Shown in pieces: positions 17,948 to 26,411 of a stretch of 64,000 bases of DNA. The DNA comes from Streptomyces sp. SID13726 (lineage in GTDB: Bacteria; Actinomycetota; Actinomycetes; Streptomycetales; Streptomycetaceae): positions 186,001-250,000 of the forward strand of contig NZ_JAAGLY010000006.1 in assembly GCF_010548375.1 (NCBI RefSeq), in the 5' to 3' direction. The translations under genes and the position numbers were made by a program. Under the pieces are notes generated by a model. It was not told where the DNA came from, did no database searches, and worked only from the letters and a program-made list of their open reading frames with translations. Positions within the stretch are counted from its first letter, which is position 1; each line of letters begins with the position of its first letter.

Positions 17948-18814
17948 ATGACGAACCCGGCCGAGAGCCTCGTCGACCTGCTCGACCTGGAGCAGATCGA
18001 GGTCAACATCTTCCGTGGCCGCAGCCCGAACGAATCCCTCCAGCGGGTCTTCGGCGGCCAGGTGGCGGGCCAGGCGCTGGTCGCCGCCGCCCGCACCACG
18101 GAGGGCGACCGCCCCGTGCACTCGCTGCACGCGTACTTCCTGCGCCCGGGCCGGCCGGGGGTGCCGATCGTGTACCAGGTCGAGCGGGTCCGGGACGGGC
18201 GGTCGTTCACCACCCGCCGGGTCACCGCCGTGCAGCAGGGCCGCACGATCTTCAATCTCACCGCCTCCTTTCACAAGCCTGAGGAAGGTCCCTTCGAACA
18301 CCAGCTGCCGCCCGCCCGCAAGGTCCCGGACCCGGAGTCGCTGCCGAGGGTCGGCGACGAGATCCGGGAGCATCTGGGCGAGCTGCCCGAGCAGTTGGAG
18401 CGGATGGCGCGCCGCCAGCCCTTCGACATCCGATATGTCGACCGGCTGCGCTGGAGCGCCGAGGAGGTCAAGGACGCCGAGCCGCGCAGCGCGGTGTGGA
18501 TGCGCGCGGTCGGGCCGCTCGGCGACGACCCGGTCGTGCACACCTGCGCGCTGACCTACGCCAGCGACATGACCCTCCTGGACGCCGTCCGCCTCCCGGT
18601 CCAGCCCCTGTGGGGTCCGCGGACCTTCGACATCGCGTCGCTGGACCACGCCATGTGGTTCCACCGGCCGTTCCGCGCGGACGAGTGGTTCCTGTACGAC
18701 CAGGAGTCCCCGATCGCGACGGGCGGCCGTGGGCTCGCCCGCGGCCGCATCTACGACCTGGAGGGTCGTCTGCTGGTCTCGGTCGTGCAGGAGGGGTTGT
18801 TCCGGGCGCTGTAG
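17948..18814 (+). CDS. tesB: Acyl-CoA thioesterase II, TesB family
   Basis: The 288-residue double-hotdog protein hydrolyses medium and long acyl-CoA to free fatty acid and CoA. It has the TesB markers: RVFGGQVAGQALVAAART (about residues 33-50), HSLHAYFLRPG, then the second hotdog with LTYASDMTLLD and SLDHAMWFHRPF, and the C-terminal DQESPIATGGRGLARGRIYD. AAGGAG lies ten bases before the ATG. It ends exactly where the converging DUF6397 gene ends, with no intergenic base. Confidence 0.93.
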   Translation: MTNPAESLVDLLDLEQIEVNIFRGRSPNESLQRVFGGQVAGQALVAAARTTEGDRPVHSLHAYFLRPGRPGVPIVYQVERVRDGRSFTTRRVTAVQQGRTIFNLTASFHKPEEGPFEHQLPPARKVPDPESLPRVGDEIREHLGELPEQLERMARRQPFDIRYVDRLRWSAEEVKDAEPRSAVWMRAVGPLGDDPVVHTCALTYASDMTLLDAVRLPVQPLWGPRTFDIASLDHAMWFHRPFRADEWFLYDQESPIATGGRGLARGRIYDLEGRLLVSVVQEGLFRAL

Positions 18815-19765
18815 TCAGGCGCTTCTGCGGCGGAGCCAGCCCAGCAGGCCACGGGACGATTGCTGCGGCGCCTGCTCGGCCGGGGTTGGCTCGGGCGACG
18901 TCGGCACGATCGGCGTCGGCCCGGTCTGATCCCAGGCACCGGTCTGATCCCAGGCAGGCGGCGGCAGTGTCTGCCGGGCCGCGGGGCGAGGCGCGGACCG
19001 GAGCATTCGGGCGTCCGCCATGGCACGGGTCAGCTCGGTCCGCAGCCAGTGGATCTCGTCCGGGGACTCCGCCGTCATGATCCTCTCGACGAGGTGGGCG
19101 GCCGGTGTGCCCGGCGCTCCCTGGATGGGCGGCCCCGGCCGGAAGCGGCCCAGGTGGGACCGTTCATAGGGGTCCGGGACGATCTCCGCGATCTGGGTGG
19201 GGTCGAGGAAGGCGGCGAGGGCCCCGGCGCTCTCCCACGGGTCGTCGGCGAGGCGCAGCAGGAATCCGCGGTGCCGTGAGCGCCAGTTGCGGGCCCGCAG
19301 GTCGGTGCCCTCGTCCAGCGTGTCGCGCAGTTTCGCGGGCATCCGGCGTCCGGTCAGCAGCGAGGCGTTCGCCTCGTCCACGGCGAACTGCTCGAGTTCC
19401 TCGGCCAGATACAGCCAGACCACGGCCCGGTAGCGGTTGAGGTAGAAGCGCACCGGGCTGATCAGGCCCAGGCGGGCGAGGCGCGTGAACCTGCCGGCGG
19501 GGATGTCCATGACGCCCGCGCCCTCGCTGGTGCCCACGACCCGCACGCGGCGCTGAAGCATCTCGGGAAAGCCCTCCGTCTCCCGCAGCCGGTCGATCTC
19601 GGGGCGGGGCACGCGCCTCCCACCGCCACCTTCGTCGGGGACGGTCCGGATCTGGCCGAGGTTCACGGCGAGCTCGAACTCGCTTCGCTTGAGCCCCAGT
19701 TCGCGCGCCGCGCGGCTGAACGAAAAGGAATGCTGCCGGTGTTGGACGATGGTGCTGCTCGACAT
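18815..19765 (-). CDS. DUF6397 family protein with MerR/HTH-like N-terminus
   Basis: The 316-residue protein is restricted, as far as I know, to Streptomyces-type actinobacteria. Residues about 15-65 (SFSRAARELGLKRSEFELAVNLGQIRTV) look like a helix-turn-helix that selects DNA or a partner, followed by VPRPEIDRLRETEGFPEML. The middle is helical and charged; the C-terminus is proline-rich with a duplicated AWDQTG and ends GLLGWLRRRSA. GGGGGAG lies six bases before the ATG. It precedes nothing on its strand except the converging tesB. A regulatory role is inferred from the N-terminus only. Confidence 0.65.
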   Translation of the reverse strand: MSSSTIVQHRQHSFSFSRAARELGLKRSEFELAVNLGQIRTVPDEGGGGRRVPRPEIDRLRETEGFPEMLQRRVRVVGTSEGAGVMDIPAGRFTRLARLGLISPVRFYLNRYRAVVWLYLAEELEQFAVDEANASLLTGRRMPAKLRDTLDEGTDLRARNWRSRHRGFLLRLADDPWESAGALAAFLDPTQIAEIVPDPYERSHLGRFRPGPPIQGAPGTPAAHLVERIMTAESPDEIHWLRTELTRAMADARMLRSAPRPAARQTLPPPAWDQTGAWDQTGPTPIVPTSPEPTPAEQAPQQSSRGLLGWLRRRSA

Positions 19766-19853
19766 GCCCGCTCCCCCGTGGAGTCTTCGCTCACGCTGTG
19801 TGCGTTCGCCGTGACAGAAACCGTAGCCGGATCGGCGAGCCACGTGGCGGGCC

Positions 19854-19862
19854 TGTGGATAA
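19854..19862 (-). other. Perfect DnaA-box 9-mer in intergenic DNA
   Basis: TTATCCACA on the minus strand lies between the DUF6397 and Roadblock genes. A six-A/T 9-mer like this is rare at this base composition. Its role, if any, is unknown; it may titrate DnaA or control the DUF6397 promoter. Confidence 0.4.
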
Positions 19863-19889
19863 CTCCACGGGGATCGAAGAACGTGCAGG

Positions 19890-20303
19890 TCAGAGGTCTG
19901 ACGCCGAGCTTCGCTCAGGTTGGCGGGCGTCCACGTCGAGGTGTTCGCCGACGCGGTTGACGAGCAGCGTCATCTCGTAGGCGATCTGGCCGATGTCCGC
20001 GTCGGAGCCGCTGAGCACGCACAGACAGCTGCCGGTGCCCGCCGCGGTGACGAACAGCACCGCGTCGTCGAACTCGATCATCGTCTGCCGTACGCCGCCC
20101 GCGCCGAAGTGGCGTCCCGAGCCCTTGGCCAGGCTGTGCAGACCGGACGAGACGGCGGCGAGGTGTTCGGCGTCCTCGCGGCGCAGTCCGGTGCTGGCCC
20201 CGGTCACCAGACCGTCGTTGGACAGCACCAGCGCGTGGTGCACATGGTCGACACGTTCGGTCAGGTCGTCCAGCAGCCAGCCGAGCCCCTGCTTCTGCGA
20301 CAT
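19890..20303 (-). CDS. Roadblock/LC7 domain protein outside the conservon
   Basis: The 137-residue single-domain Roadblock/LC7 protein starts MSQKQGLGWLLDDLTERVDHV. It shares most of its sequence with the conservon CvnB encoded at 21860-22297, including ALVLSNDGL, LRREDAEHLAAVSSG, SLAKGxGRHFGAGGVRQTM and a shared VGEHL tail. CvnB-type proteins bind the sensor kinase and the CvnD GTPase as membrane-associated scaffolds. This copy lies 400 bases beyond cvnD and is separated from it by a broken oxidoreductase gene on the other strand, so it must be transcribed separately. It may compete with or replace CvnB in the complex, which is inferred. GGGGAGA precedes the ATG. Confidence 0.88.
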   Translation of the reverse strand: MSQKQGLGWLLDDLTERVDHVHHALVLSNDGLVTGASTGLRREDAEHLAAVSSGLHSLAKGSGRHFGAGGVRQTMIEFDDAVLFVTAAGTGSCLCVLSGSDADIGQIAYEMTLLVNRVGEHLDVDARQPERSSASDL

Positions 20304-20398
20304 GTGCCCCGTCTCCCCGTGTGACGTCTCCCCCTGCCCGGAGGAACTCCCCGTAAAGCCTTCCCCACGACCGTTCCCTGGGCAAGGAGGACAGGAAC

Positions 20399-20671
20399 AT
20401 GGCTCAGAAGATGACCGACGAGGAATGGCGGGAGTTCGTCTCTCGCGGCACCCGCTCTGGCAAGTTGTCGACCGTCCGGGCCGACGGGAGGCCTCGTGTG
20501 GCACCCGTGTGGTCCGTGCTGGACGGCGACGACGTGGTGTTCAACAGCGGGAAGGCGACCGTCAAAGGGGGCAATCCGGTGCGGGACGCGCGTGTCGCCC
20601 TGTGCGTGGACGACGACCGGCCGCTCTTCGACTGCATGGTGCTGCCGGGCCTGCAACGGGGAGCCGGGTGA
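20399..20671 (+). pseudogene. PPOX-class F420-dependent oxidoreductase, 3'-truncated
   Basis: The 90-codon frame begins like a normal F420/FMN split-barrel oxidoreductase: MTDEEWREFVSRGTRSGKLSTVRADGRPRVAPVW, then NPVRDARVALCVDDDRPLFD. It stops where the conserved second half of the barrel should begin. Family members are usually 130-150 residues, so about a third is missing. The 5' end is intact with AAGGAGG seven bases before the ATG. The stop is 14 bases from the end of cvnD, so a deletion that joined the two loci is the simplest explanation. A functional short protein is less likely because the cofactor-binding C-terminal strands are absent. Confidence 0.7.
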
Positions 20672-20685
20672 GTACCCGCCCCCGG

Positions 20686-21291
20686 TCAGCCCACCGAGTC
20701 GAGCAGCCGGGCGGTGTGCATCCGCCCGGCGTACTCCACCAACCGGATCAGCACCTCCTTCCCCGAGTCGCGGTCCCGTGCGTCGCACAGCACCACGGGT
20801 GTGCCCTGGTCCAGGTCGAGGGCGCGCGAGACGTCGTGGGCGCCGTAGGCCCGGGCGCCCGAGAAGCAGTTGACGGCGACGACGAACGGGATGTGCCGGT
20901 GCTCGAAGTAGTCGACGGCAGGGAAGCAGTCCTCCAGGCGCCGGGTGTCGGCGAGGACGACGGCGCCGAGGGCCCCTTGCGACAGCTCGTCCCACAGGAA
21001 CCAGAACCGGTCCTGGCCCGGGGTGCCGAAGAGGTACAGGGACAGGCCGGAGCGGATGGTGATGCGCCCGAAGTCCATGGCGACCGTGGTGGTGACCTTC
21101 TGGTCCACACCGTCGGTGTCGTCCACCAACTGGCCCGCCTCGCTGAGCAGTTCCTCGGTGCGCAGCGGCCTGATCTCGCTGACCGCGCCCACCAGGGTGG
21201 TCTTGCCCACGCCGAATCCGCCGGCGACCAGTATCTTCAGCGCGAGGGCGGTGGTGTCGCCGTCCTGGGCGTCGGAGTTCTCGGAGACCAT
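20686..21291 (-). CDS. cvnD: Conservon GTP-binding protein CvnD
   Basis: The 201-residue small GTPase belongs to the Streptomyces conservon system. The P-loop GGFGVGKTT lies at about residues 24-32, a switch-like segment TTVAMDFGRI at 67-76, a G3-like FGTPGQDRF at 88-96 and the family feature VAVNCFSGA, where an NKxD would be expected. CvnD cycles GTP at the membrane and associates with CvnA, CvnB and CvnC, much like eukaryotic G-protein assemblies. It is the last gene of the unit but is separated from cvnC by 129 bases, whereas these genes normally touch or overlap. Confidence 0.95.
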   Translation of the reverse strand: MVSENSDAQDGDTTALALKILVAGGFGVGKTTLVGAVSEIRPLRTEELLSEAGQLVDDTDGVDQKVTTTVAMDFGRITIRSGLSLYLFGTPGQDRFWFLWDELSQGALGAVVLADTRRLEDCFPAVDYFEHRHIPFVVAVNCFSGARAYGAHDVSRALDLDQGTPVVLCDARDRDSGKEVLIRLVEYAGRMHTARLLDSVG

Positions 21292-21420
21292 CGATCACTT
21301 CTCTCGGGAGGGCCGGCAACGGGCGGCGACGTCGGCAGGGGGTCGCGAAATCAGCATCATGACAACTGGGACTCGCCTTCGGATGGTTCGACCGCTTATT
21401 GCCCGGTTCTGACCGTTCAT

Positions 21421-21837
21421 CTACAGCGCCCGGAGCCCTTCGATCACCTCGCGCAGAATCCGTTCGTCGGGAAGCTGCGCGGGCGGCACCGGGCGGCTGA
21501 CGGTGACACAGCCGAGTTCCATGAGGTCCCCCAGGAGCACCCTGACCACGCCGACGGGCAGGTCGGCGCCCGCGGCGAGTTCCGCGACCGACTGTGTCTC
21601 GACGCGGCACAGGTCGATCAGGGACCGGTGTTCCGGCCCGAGCGCGGTGTCGTCGTCGACGCCGGGCGCGCCCGTGTCCAGGGTGACCAGGGCGATCAGG
21701 TCGAAGCGCACCCCGGTGGGGCCGGGTCTGGTGCGTCCGCCCGTCATGGCGTAGGGGCGGACGAGGGGGCCCGCCTCGCCGTCGTACCACTGGCTGCCCT
21801 GCTCGTGCGGGCCGTCGCCCGCCATGTCCTCGGTCAT
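21421..21837 (-). CDS. cvnC: Conservon DUF742 protein CvnC
   Basis: The 138-residue DUF742 protein is the third conservon component. It has the characteristic VRPYAMTGGRTRP near residues 27-39, a central winged-helix-like region (HRSLIDLCRVETQSVAELAAGADLPVGVVRVLLGDLMELG) and a short tail VIEGLRAL. Proteins of this family bind the Roadblock partner and are thought to link the sensor kinase to the GTPase. It begins 22 bases after cvnB. The stop is followed by an unusual 129-base gap before cvnD. Confidence 0.93.
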   Translation of the reverse strand: MTEDMAGDGPHEQGSQWYDGEAGPLVRPYAMTGGRTRPGPTGVRFDLIALVTLDTGAPGVDDDTALGPEHRSLIDLCRVETQSVAELAAGADLPVGVVRVLLGDLMELGCVTVSRPVPPAQLPDERILREVIEGLRAL

Positions 21838-21859
21838 GCGTACCGGCCGCCCTTCCGTC

Positions 21860-22297
21860 TCATCCGGCGGCGGGCGGCCGCGCGCCGACGCGCGGCGGCG
21901 TGTAGAGGTGCTCGCCGACCCGCTTGACCAGTCGTGCCATCTCGTAGGCGACCAGGCCTATGTCGGCGGTCACGGCGGTGAGGACGGCCAGGCAGGAGCC
22001 GTCGCCCGCGGCGGCGACGAACAGGAAGCCGTCGTCCATCTCGACCATGGTCTGGCGCACTCCCCCGGCCCCGAAGTGCCGGCCCGCGCCCTTGGCGAGG
22101 CTGTGGAAGCCGGAGGAGACGGCGGCGAGGTGTTCGGCGTCCTCGCGGCGCAGGTCCGTCGAGGCGCCCACGGCGAGGCCGTCGTTGGAGAGCACGACCG
22201 CGTGCCGTACCTCGCTCACGCGCAGCACCAGGTCGTCCAACAGCCAGTCGAGTTCACCGGACCGCTGGGCAGCCCTCATGCTCGGGTCCTGGATCAT
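21860..22297 (-). CDS. cvnB: Conservon Roadblock/LC7 protein CvnB
   Basis: The 145-residue Roadblock/LC7 protein has a WLLDDLVLRVSEVRHAVVLSNDGL start and the conserved REDAEHLAAVSSGFHSLAKG and GAGGVRQTMVEMDDGFLFVAAAGDGSCLAVL core. It overlaps the kinase gene by ATGA, so the two are translationally coupled. The family forms dimers that dock CvnD at the membrane. Compare the orphan copy at 19890-20303, which differs mainly at both ends. Confidence 0.95.
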   Translation of the reverse strand: MIQDPSMRAAQRSGELDWLLDDLVLRVSEVRHAVVLSNDGLAVGASTDLRREDAEHLAAVSSGFHSLAKGAGRHFGAGGVRQTMVEMDDGFLFVAAAGDGSCLAVLTAVTADIGLVAYEMARLVKRVGEHLYTPPRVGARPPAAG

Positions 22298-24819
22298 CCG
22301 CGGTCTCCTTTGCTGCTTTCGCTGCCCGCTGGGGAATCTGGGGTGGCTCCGCGGCCGGGTTGCCTGCCGCCCCCGCGCGCCCAGCCGTCTCGGTAGGCCG
22401 CCATCCGGTCCCGTACGACCTCGGGTGTACGGCCGTCGTCGTCCCGGGGCGCGGGTGCCGGGGCCTGCTCCTCGGAGCGCCGTTCGCGCAGTTGGGGAGC
22501 GAGGTTCGCCTGCCGTACCCGGCGGGGGAGGTCGTCGGCGTCCTCGGGCTCGTCGGGCGGGCGGTGCAGGCGCAGGGCGGTGACTCCGGGCGGCGGGGTG
22601 TCGGTGGAGCCGCGGTCGGCCGCGGTGGCCCGGGGTGCCACGAGTGCGGGCCGCTCGGCGGGGGCGGGCACGGACTCCTGGTCCCGTTCGGCGGCGGGCA
22701 CGCGCGCGTACTCGCGTTCCGGGGCGCGTTCGCGGTCGGCGGCCCTGGCGGGGGAACGTTCCGCCGCCTTGACGTGCAGCAGCGCCGTGGGCAGCAGGAC
22801 GACCGCGGTGGTGCCGCCGTAGGGCGAGGTGCGCAGGTGCACCTTGATGTCGTGCCGGGCGGCGAGCCTGCTGACCACGAACAGGCCGAGCCGGTCGCTG
22901 TCGAACAGGTCGAGCGCCTCGGACTGCTCGATGCGGCGGTTGGCCTCCGTGAGGGTCTCCTTGCCCATACCGAGGCCGCGGTCCTCGACCTCGACGGCGT
23001 AGCCGTTGCCGACGGGTTCGCCGGTGACACGCACACGCGTGTGGGGCGGTGAGAACTGGGCGGCGTTCTCGATGATCTCGGCGAGGAGGTGGGTGAGGTC
23101 GGCGACGGCGCCGCCGACGACGGAGGCGTCAGGGAGTTGACGTACCTCCACGCGCGCGTAGTCCTCGACCTCGGAGACGGCCGCGCGGACGACGTTGGTC
23201 AGCGAGACCGGCATCCGCCAGGCGCGGCCGGGTGCCGCTCCGGAGAGGATGATCAGGCTCTCCGCGTGGCGCCGCATGCGGGTGGTGAGGTGGTCGAGCC
23301 GGAACAGGTCGCTCAGTTCGTTCGGGTCGTCGGAGCGCCGCTCCATGCTGTCGAGGAGGCTCAGCTGGCGGTGGACGAGGACCTGGCTGCGGCGGGCGAG
23401 GTTGACGAACACCCCGGAGATTCCGCTGGCCAGTTCGGCGCGCTCGACGGCGGCCAGCAGCGCTGCGCGGTGCACGGTGGTCAGGGCTTCGGCGACCTGG
23501 CCGGTCTCGTCCTCGGCGGACGGTCCGGGCGGGGCCTCGGCGCGGATGTCGATCTCGTCCCCGGCGCGCAGCCGCTCCATGGCGTCGGGGAGTTTGCGGC
23601 GGGCGATCTCGAGGGCGCTGTTGCGCAGGCTCACCAGCTCGACGACGAGACCGCGGCCGATGCGCACCGAGATGACGAGCGACGCGGCGACGGCGACGAG
23701 GCCGAGGAGGACCGCGGCACCGGCCGGGGTGAGCAGGCCCCGGGTGAACGGGTCGGCGCGGTCGGCGACGCCGCCTCCGGCGTTCTGCTGGATGGTCCGC
23801 ATGCCGTCCTGTACACGCGCGTGTGCCGCCTGCCAGGCGGGCTCCGGGGTCGTCTCGACGGCGCGGGAGCCGGGGGCGGCGGCGAGGAACCGGTCCTCGG
23901 CGGCGGTCACGGAGGTGTAGGGGCCGCTGTCGGCGAGTCTCCGCCAGGCGGCTCGGTCGGTGCCGCGCAGGTCGGCGACGGCGGCCTCGGTGAGGACGCG
24001 GCGGGTGTCGACGGCCCCGGTGAACAGCCGCAGCCGCTCGCCGGCGAGACCGCCCGCCAGGCGCGCGCTCGCCAGGACGGCGTCCTCCTGGGCCAGCGAC
24101 TCGCCCGCGCGGGAGAACTCGAGCAGCACGCGCGCGTCGGAGCCGAGGTCGGCGTCCTGGATGCCGGTGAGGGCGCCGCCCACCGCGAAGGCGCCGGCGA
24201 TGGTCCTGGTGTAGCGGCCGTAGGTCTCGTCCCAGCCCGCGCCGCGGTCGAGCACGGCGGCGCGCAGCGGGCGCAGTTGCTCGGCGCCGGCCACGAAGGT
24301 CTCCAGGCGCTGGGCGACTCCGGCGGGCAGTTCCTCGCTGTCGGCGACGGTGTTGTCGTCGCCGAGCCGGAGCCGGGCCACGGCGCTGTCGGTGCGTGCG
24401 GCGAGCTTGCGCAGGTCGTCGTCGCGCACGGCGGACGGGTCGGTCGCGTGGCGGACGGCGGCGGCGCGCTCGGCCTGGAGGGCGGTCACGGCAGCGGCGA
24501 CGGGCGAGCGGACGGCGTCGTCCACGCGCTGCAACTGCCGGAGCCTTGCGACGTCCTGGGCGGTGGTGACGGTCGCGTAGGCCCACAGGGCGAGCAGCGA
24601 GACGACGGGCACCATGAGCAGACAGACGATCTTGGCGCGCACCGTGCGGGGACGTATCCGCCAGCGTCCCTCGTACGCGGGTATGTCCTCCGGCACCGGC
24701 CCCGCGGGGTCGTCCGGGCTTTCGTCGGCCGGTGGTCCGGCGTGCGCCCGGCGGCCGCGGGTGGGCGTCGGGGGCGGCGTCTCGGGGCCTGCTGTGAGGG
24801 TCCTACGCGGTGTACGCAT
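22294..24819 (-). CDS. cvnA: Conservon sensor histidine kinase-like protein CvnA
   Basis: The 841-residue membrane sensor has a proline-rich cytoplasmic N-terminus, membrane segments at about residues 65-87 and 363-390, and a large extracytoplasmic nitrate/nitrite-sensing-type region between them. A HAMP-like linker follows, then an ATPase domain with N box EIIENAAQFSPP, G1 DRGLGM and G2 DRLGLFVVSRLAARH. The C-terminal 150 residues are low-complexity and Pro/Arg/Glu-rich. It is the receptor of the conservon; the signal is not known. The MHYT gene ends 60 bases upstream in the same direction, so both may share a promoter. Confidence 0.95.
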   Translation of the reverse strand: MRTPRRTLTAGPETPPPTPTRGRRAHAGPPADESPDDPAGPVPEDIPAYEGRWRIRPRTVRAKIVCLLMVPVVSLLALWAYATVTTAQDVARLRQLQRVDDAVRSPVAAAVTALQAERAAAVRHATDPSAVRDDDLRKLAARTDSAVARLRLGDDNTVADSEELPAGVAQRLETFVAGAEQLRPLRAAVLDRGAGWDETYGRYTRTIAGAFAVGGALTGIQDADLGSDARVLLEFSRAGESLAQEDAVLASARLAGGLAGERLRLFTGAVDTRRVLTEAAVADLRGTDRAAWRRLADSGPYTSVTAAEDRFLAAAPGSRAVETTPEPAWQAAHARVQDGMRTIQQNAGGGVADRADPFTRGLLTPAGAAVLLGLVAVAASLVISVRIGRGLVVELVSLRNSALEIARRKLPDAMERLRAGDEIDIRAEAPPGPSAEDETGQVAEALTTVHRAALLAAVERAELASGISGVFVNLARRSQVLVHRQLSLLDSMERRSDDPNELSDLFRLDHLTTRMRRHAESLIILSGAAPGRAWRMPVSLTNVVRAAVSEVEDYARVEVRQLPDASVVGGAVADLTHLLAEIIENAAQFSPPHTRVRVTGEPVGNGYAVEVEDRGLGMGKETLTEANRRIEQSEALDLFDSDRLGLFVVSRLAARHDIKVHLRTSPYGGTTAVVLLPTALLHVKAAERSPARAADRERAPEREYARVPAAERDQESVPAPAERPALVAPRATAADRGSTDTPPPGVTALRLHRPPDEPEDADDLPRRVRQANLAPQLRERRSEEQAPAPAPRDDDGRTPEVVRDRMAAYRDGWARGGGRQPGRGATPDSPAGSESSKGDRG

Positions 24820-24879
24820 GGCCTCCTCGCTCGGGAGTGGGTCGGGGCTGTCGTCGGGCCGTCCGGCGCTCGGGCGCCG

Positions 24880-25653
24880 CTAGGAGGTGACGCTCTCGAC
24901 GCCCCGCTGGGCGGAGGCGGACGCCTCGCGCTCTCGGGTCGTGGGCGACAGCGCGACGAAGGCCGAGGTCAGGAACAGATAGGAGCCGAGGCCGACGGCG
25001 AGCGGGAAGATGAACTGCATGGCCGTGGCCCCGGGCAGGACGTCGCCGGAGGGCGTGACCCGCACGCTCACCGCGAACATCCCGGTGTAGTGCATGCTGC
25101 TGACCGCGGCGCCCATGATGAGCGACGCGATGGTGACGGCGACGGGCGACTTGATGTTGAGCGCCGCCCACAGGGCCGCCGTGGCCGCGACGACGGCGAT
25201 GAGGACGGAGAGCCCGACGAGCAGCGGGTCGTAGTCGATGCCGCCGTGCAGTCGTACGGCGGCCATGCCCAGGTAGTGCATGCTCGCCACGCCCAGTCCT
25301 GTGGTGAGTCCGCCGACGAAGAGCGCGCGGCCGCGGTCACGGCCGTAGCCGACGGCGAAGACTCCGGCGCAGACGACGACCATGGCGACGACGAGGCTCA
25401 CGATGGTGAGCGGGACGTCGTAGCGGATGTCGGTGCCGCTGACGCTGAAGCCGAGCATGGCCACGAAGTGCATGGTCCAGATGCCGGTGCCGATGGCGGA
25501 GGCGGCGGTGACGAGCCAGTTGCGGCGGGACCGTCCGGTGGCGCCGAGCGCGCGGACGGTGCAGCGCAGGCCGAGCGCCGCGCCGATACAGGCCATGACG
25601 TATGACAGCGCGGGGGTGAGCCAGCCCAGGGCTGCGTGGTCCAGGTGTCCCAT
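24880..25653 (-). CDS. MHYT-domain integral membrane sensor
   Basis: The 257-residue protein has seven predicted membrane helices and three MHYT-type motifs: TMHFVAM, SMHYLGM and SMHYTGM. The MHYT domain was proposed to bind copper and sense O2, CO or NO through its Met/His residues near the outer face. No output domain is attached, unlike the GGDEF-linked forms, so it needs a partner. Its position 60 bases upstream of cvnA suggests that the conservon is that partner, which is inferred. I use ATG 25653; a TTG two codons upstream is possible. The cytoplasmic tail is short and Ser-rich. Confidence 0.9.
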   Translation of the reverse strand: MGHLDHAALGWLTPALSYVMACIGAALGLRCTVRALGATGRSRRNWLVTAASAIGTGIWTMHFVAMLGFSVSGTDIRYDVPLTIVSLVVAMVVVCAGVFAVGYGRDRGRALFVGGLTTGLGVASMHYLGMAAVRLHGGIDYDPLLVGLSVLIAVVAATAALWAALNIKSPVAVTIASLIMGAAVSSMHYTGMFAVSVRVTPSGDVLPGATAMQFIFPLAVGLGSYLFLTSAFVALSPTTREREASASAQRGVESVTS

Positions 25654-25796
25654 GGCCAAGGGACGCTAGTCGGGGCAGGGGCGCACAAAGAGGGCGCATT
25701 TCGAAAGGTGTTGCAATATGACGCAAGGAGATGCCTGAACGATCGCGTCATGCTCGAACGTGCGCGCCGGTGCCTCACCCGTGTCGGTGAGGGATC

Positions 25797-26405
25797 ATGC
25801 GGAACATGAGCGACGACCACACGCGTGTTCAGGAGTTCTTCACGGCCCGTGCCGCCGGCTGGGACGGCAAGTTCCCTGACGACGGCCCGGCCTACGCCGC
25901 CGCGGTCGCGGAACTGGGGCTGCGGGAGGGCGACCGGGTGCTCGACGCGGGCTGCGGCACCGGGCGGGCCCTGCCGCCGCTGCGTGCGGCCGTGGGGCCC
26001 TCCGGAGTGGTCCTGGGAGCCGATCTGACCCCGGCCATGCTTCAGGCCGCCGTACGGGCCGGCAGGGACCGGGACGGGCGGTTGCTGCTCGCCGACGTGG
26101 CCGCGATGCCGTTGCGGTCGGGTTCGCTCGACGCCGTCTTCGGTGCGGGCCTGATCTCCCATCTGCCCCGACCGGCCGAGAACCTGCGCGAGTTGGCGCG
26201 TGTGGTGCGGCCCGGCGGTGTGCTGGCCCTGTTCCATCCGATCGGCCGGGCCGCGCTCGCCGCGCGCCAGGGGCGGCGGATCACCCCGGAGGACCTGCGC
26301 GCGGAACCCAACCTCCGTCCCCTGCTGGACGGTTCGGGCTGGCGCATGACGTCGTACGTCGACGAGGACGCCCGGTTCCTGGCGCTGGCCGTCCGCGAGG
26401 GCTGA
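25797..26405 (+). CDS. Class I SAM-dependent methyltransferase
   Basis: The 202-residue Rossmann methyltransferase has motif I VLDAGCGTGRAL (about residues 42-53), an acidic loop GADLTPAML in motif II, and RSGSLDAVFGAGLISHLPRP in motifs III-IV. The sequence is most like the Methyltransf_11 group, which acts on small molecules or quinones. Starts at 25797 and 25806 are both ATG and cannot be separated. It is divergent from the MHYT gene and converges on the hydrolase with a six-base gap. The substrate is unknown. Confidence 0.87.
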   Translation: MRNMSDDHTRVQEFFTARAAGWDGKFPDDGPAYAAAVAELGLREGDRVLDAGCGTGRALPPLRAAVGPSGVVLGADLTPAMLQAAVRAGRDRDGRLLLADVAAMPLRSGSLDAVFGAGLISHLPRPAENLRELARVVRPGGVLALFHPIGRAALAARQGRRITPEDLRAEPNLRPLLDGSGWRMTSYVDEDARFLALAVREG

Positions 26406-26411
26406 CCGGCC

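Noticed and set aside
11926..18261. Very long open frame on the minus strand (over 2,000 codons)
   Set aside because: It lies opposite four or five well-supported genes and has low-complexity composition typical of GC-rich antisense frames, with no domain I recognise.
23089..25605. Long plus-strand frame opposite cvnA and the MHYT gene
   Set aside because: Antisense shadow rich in Gly, Asp, Val and Arg; cvnA and MHYT have clear families.
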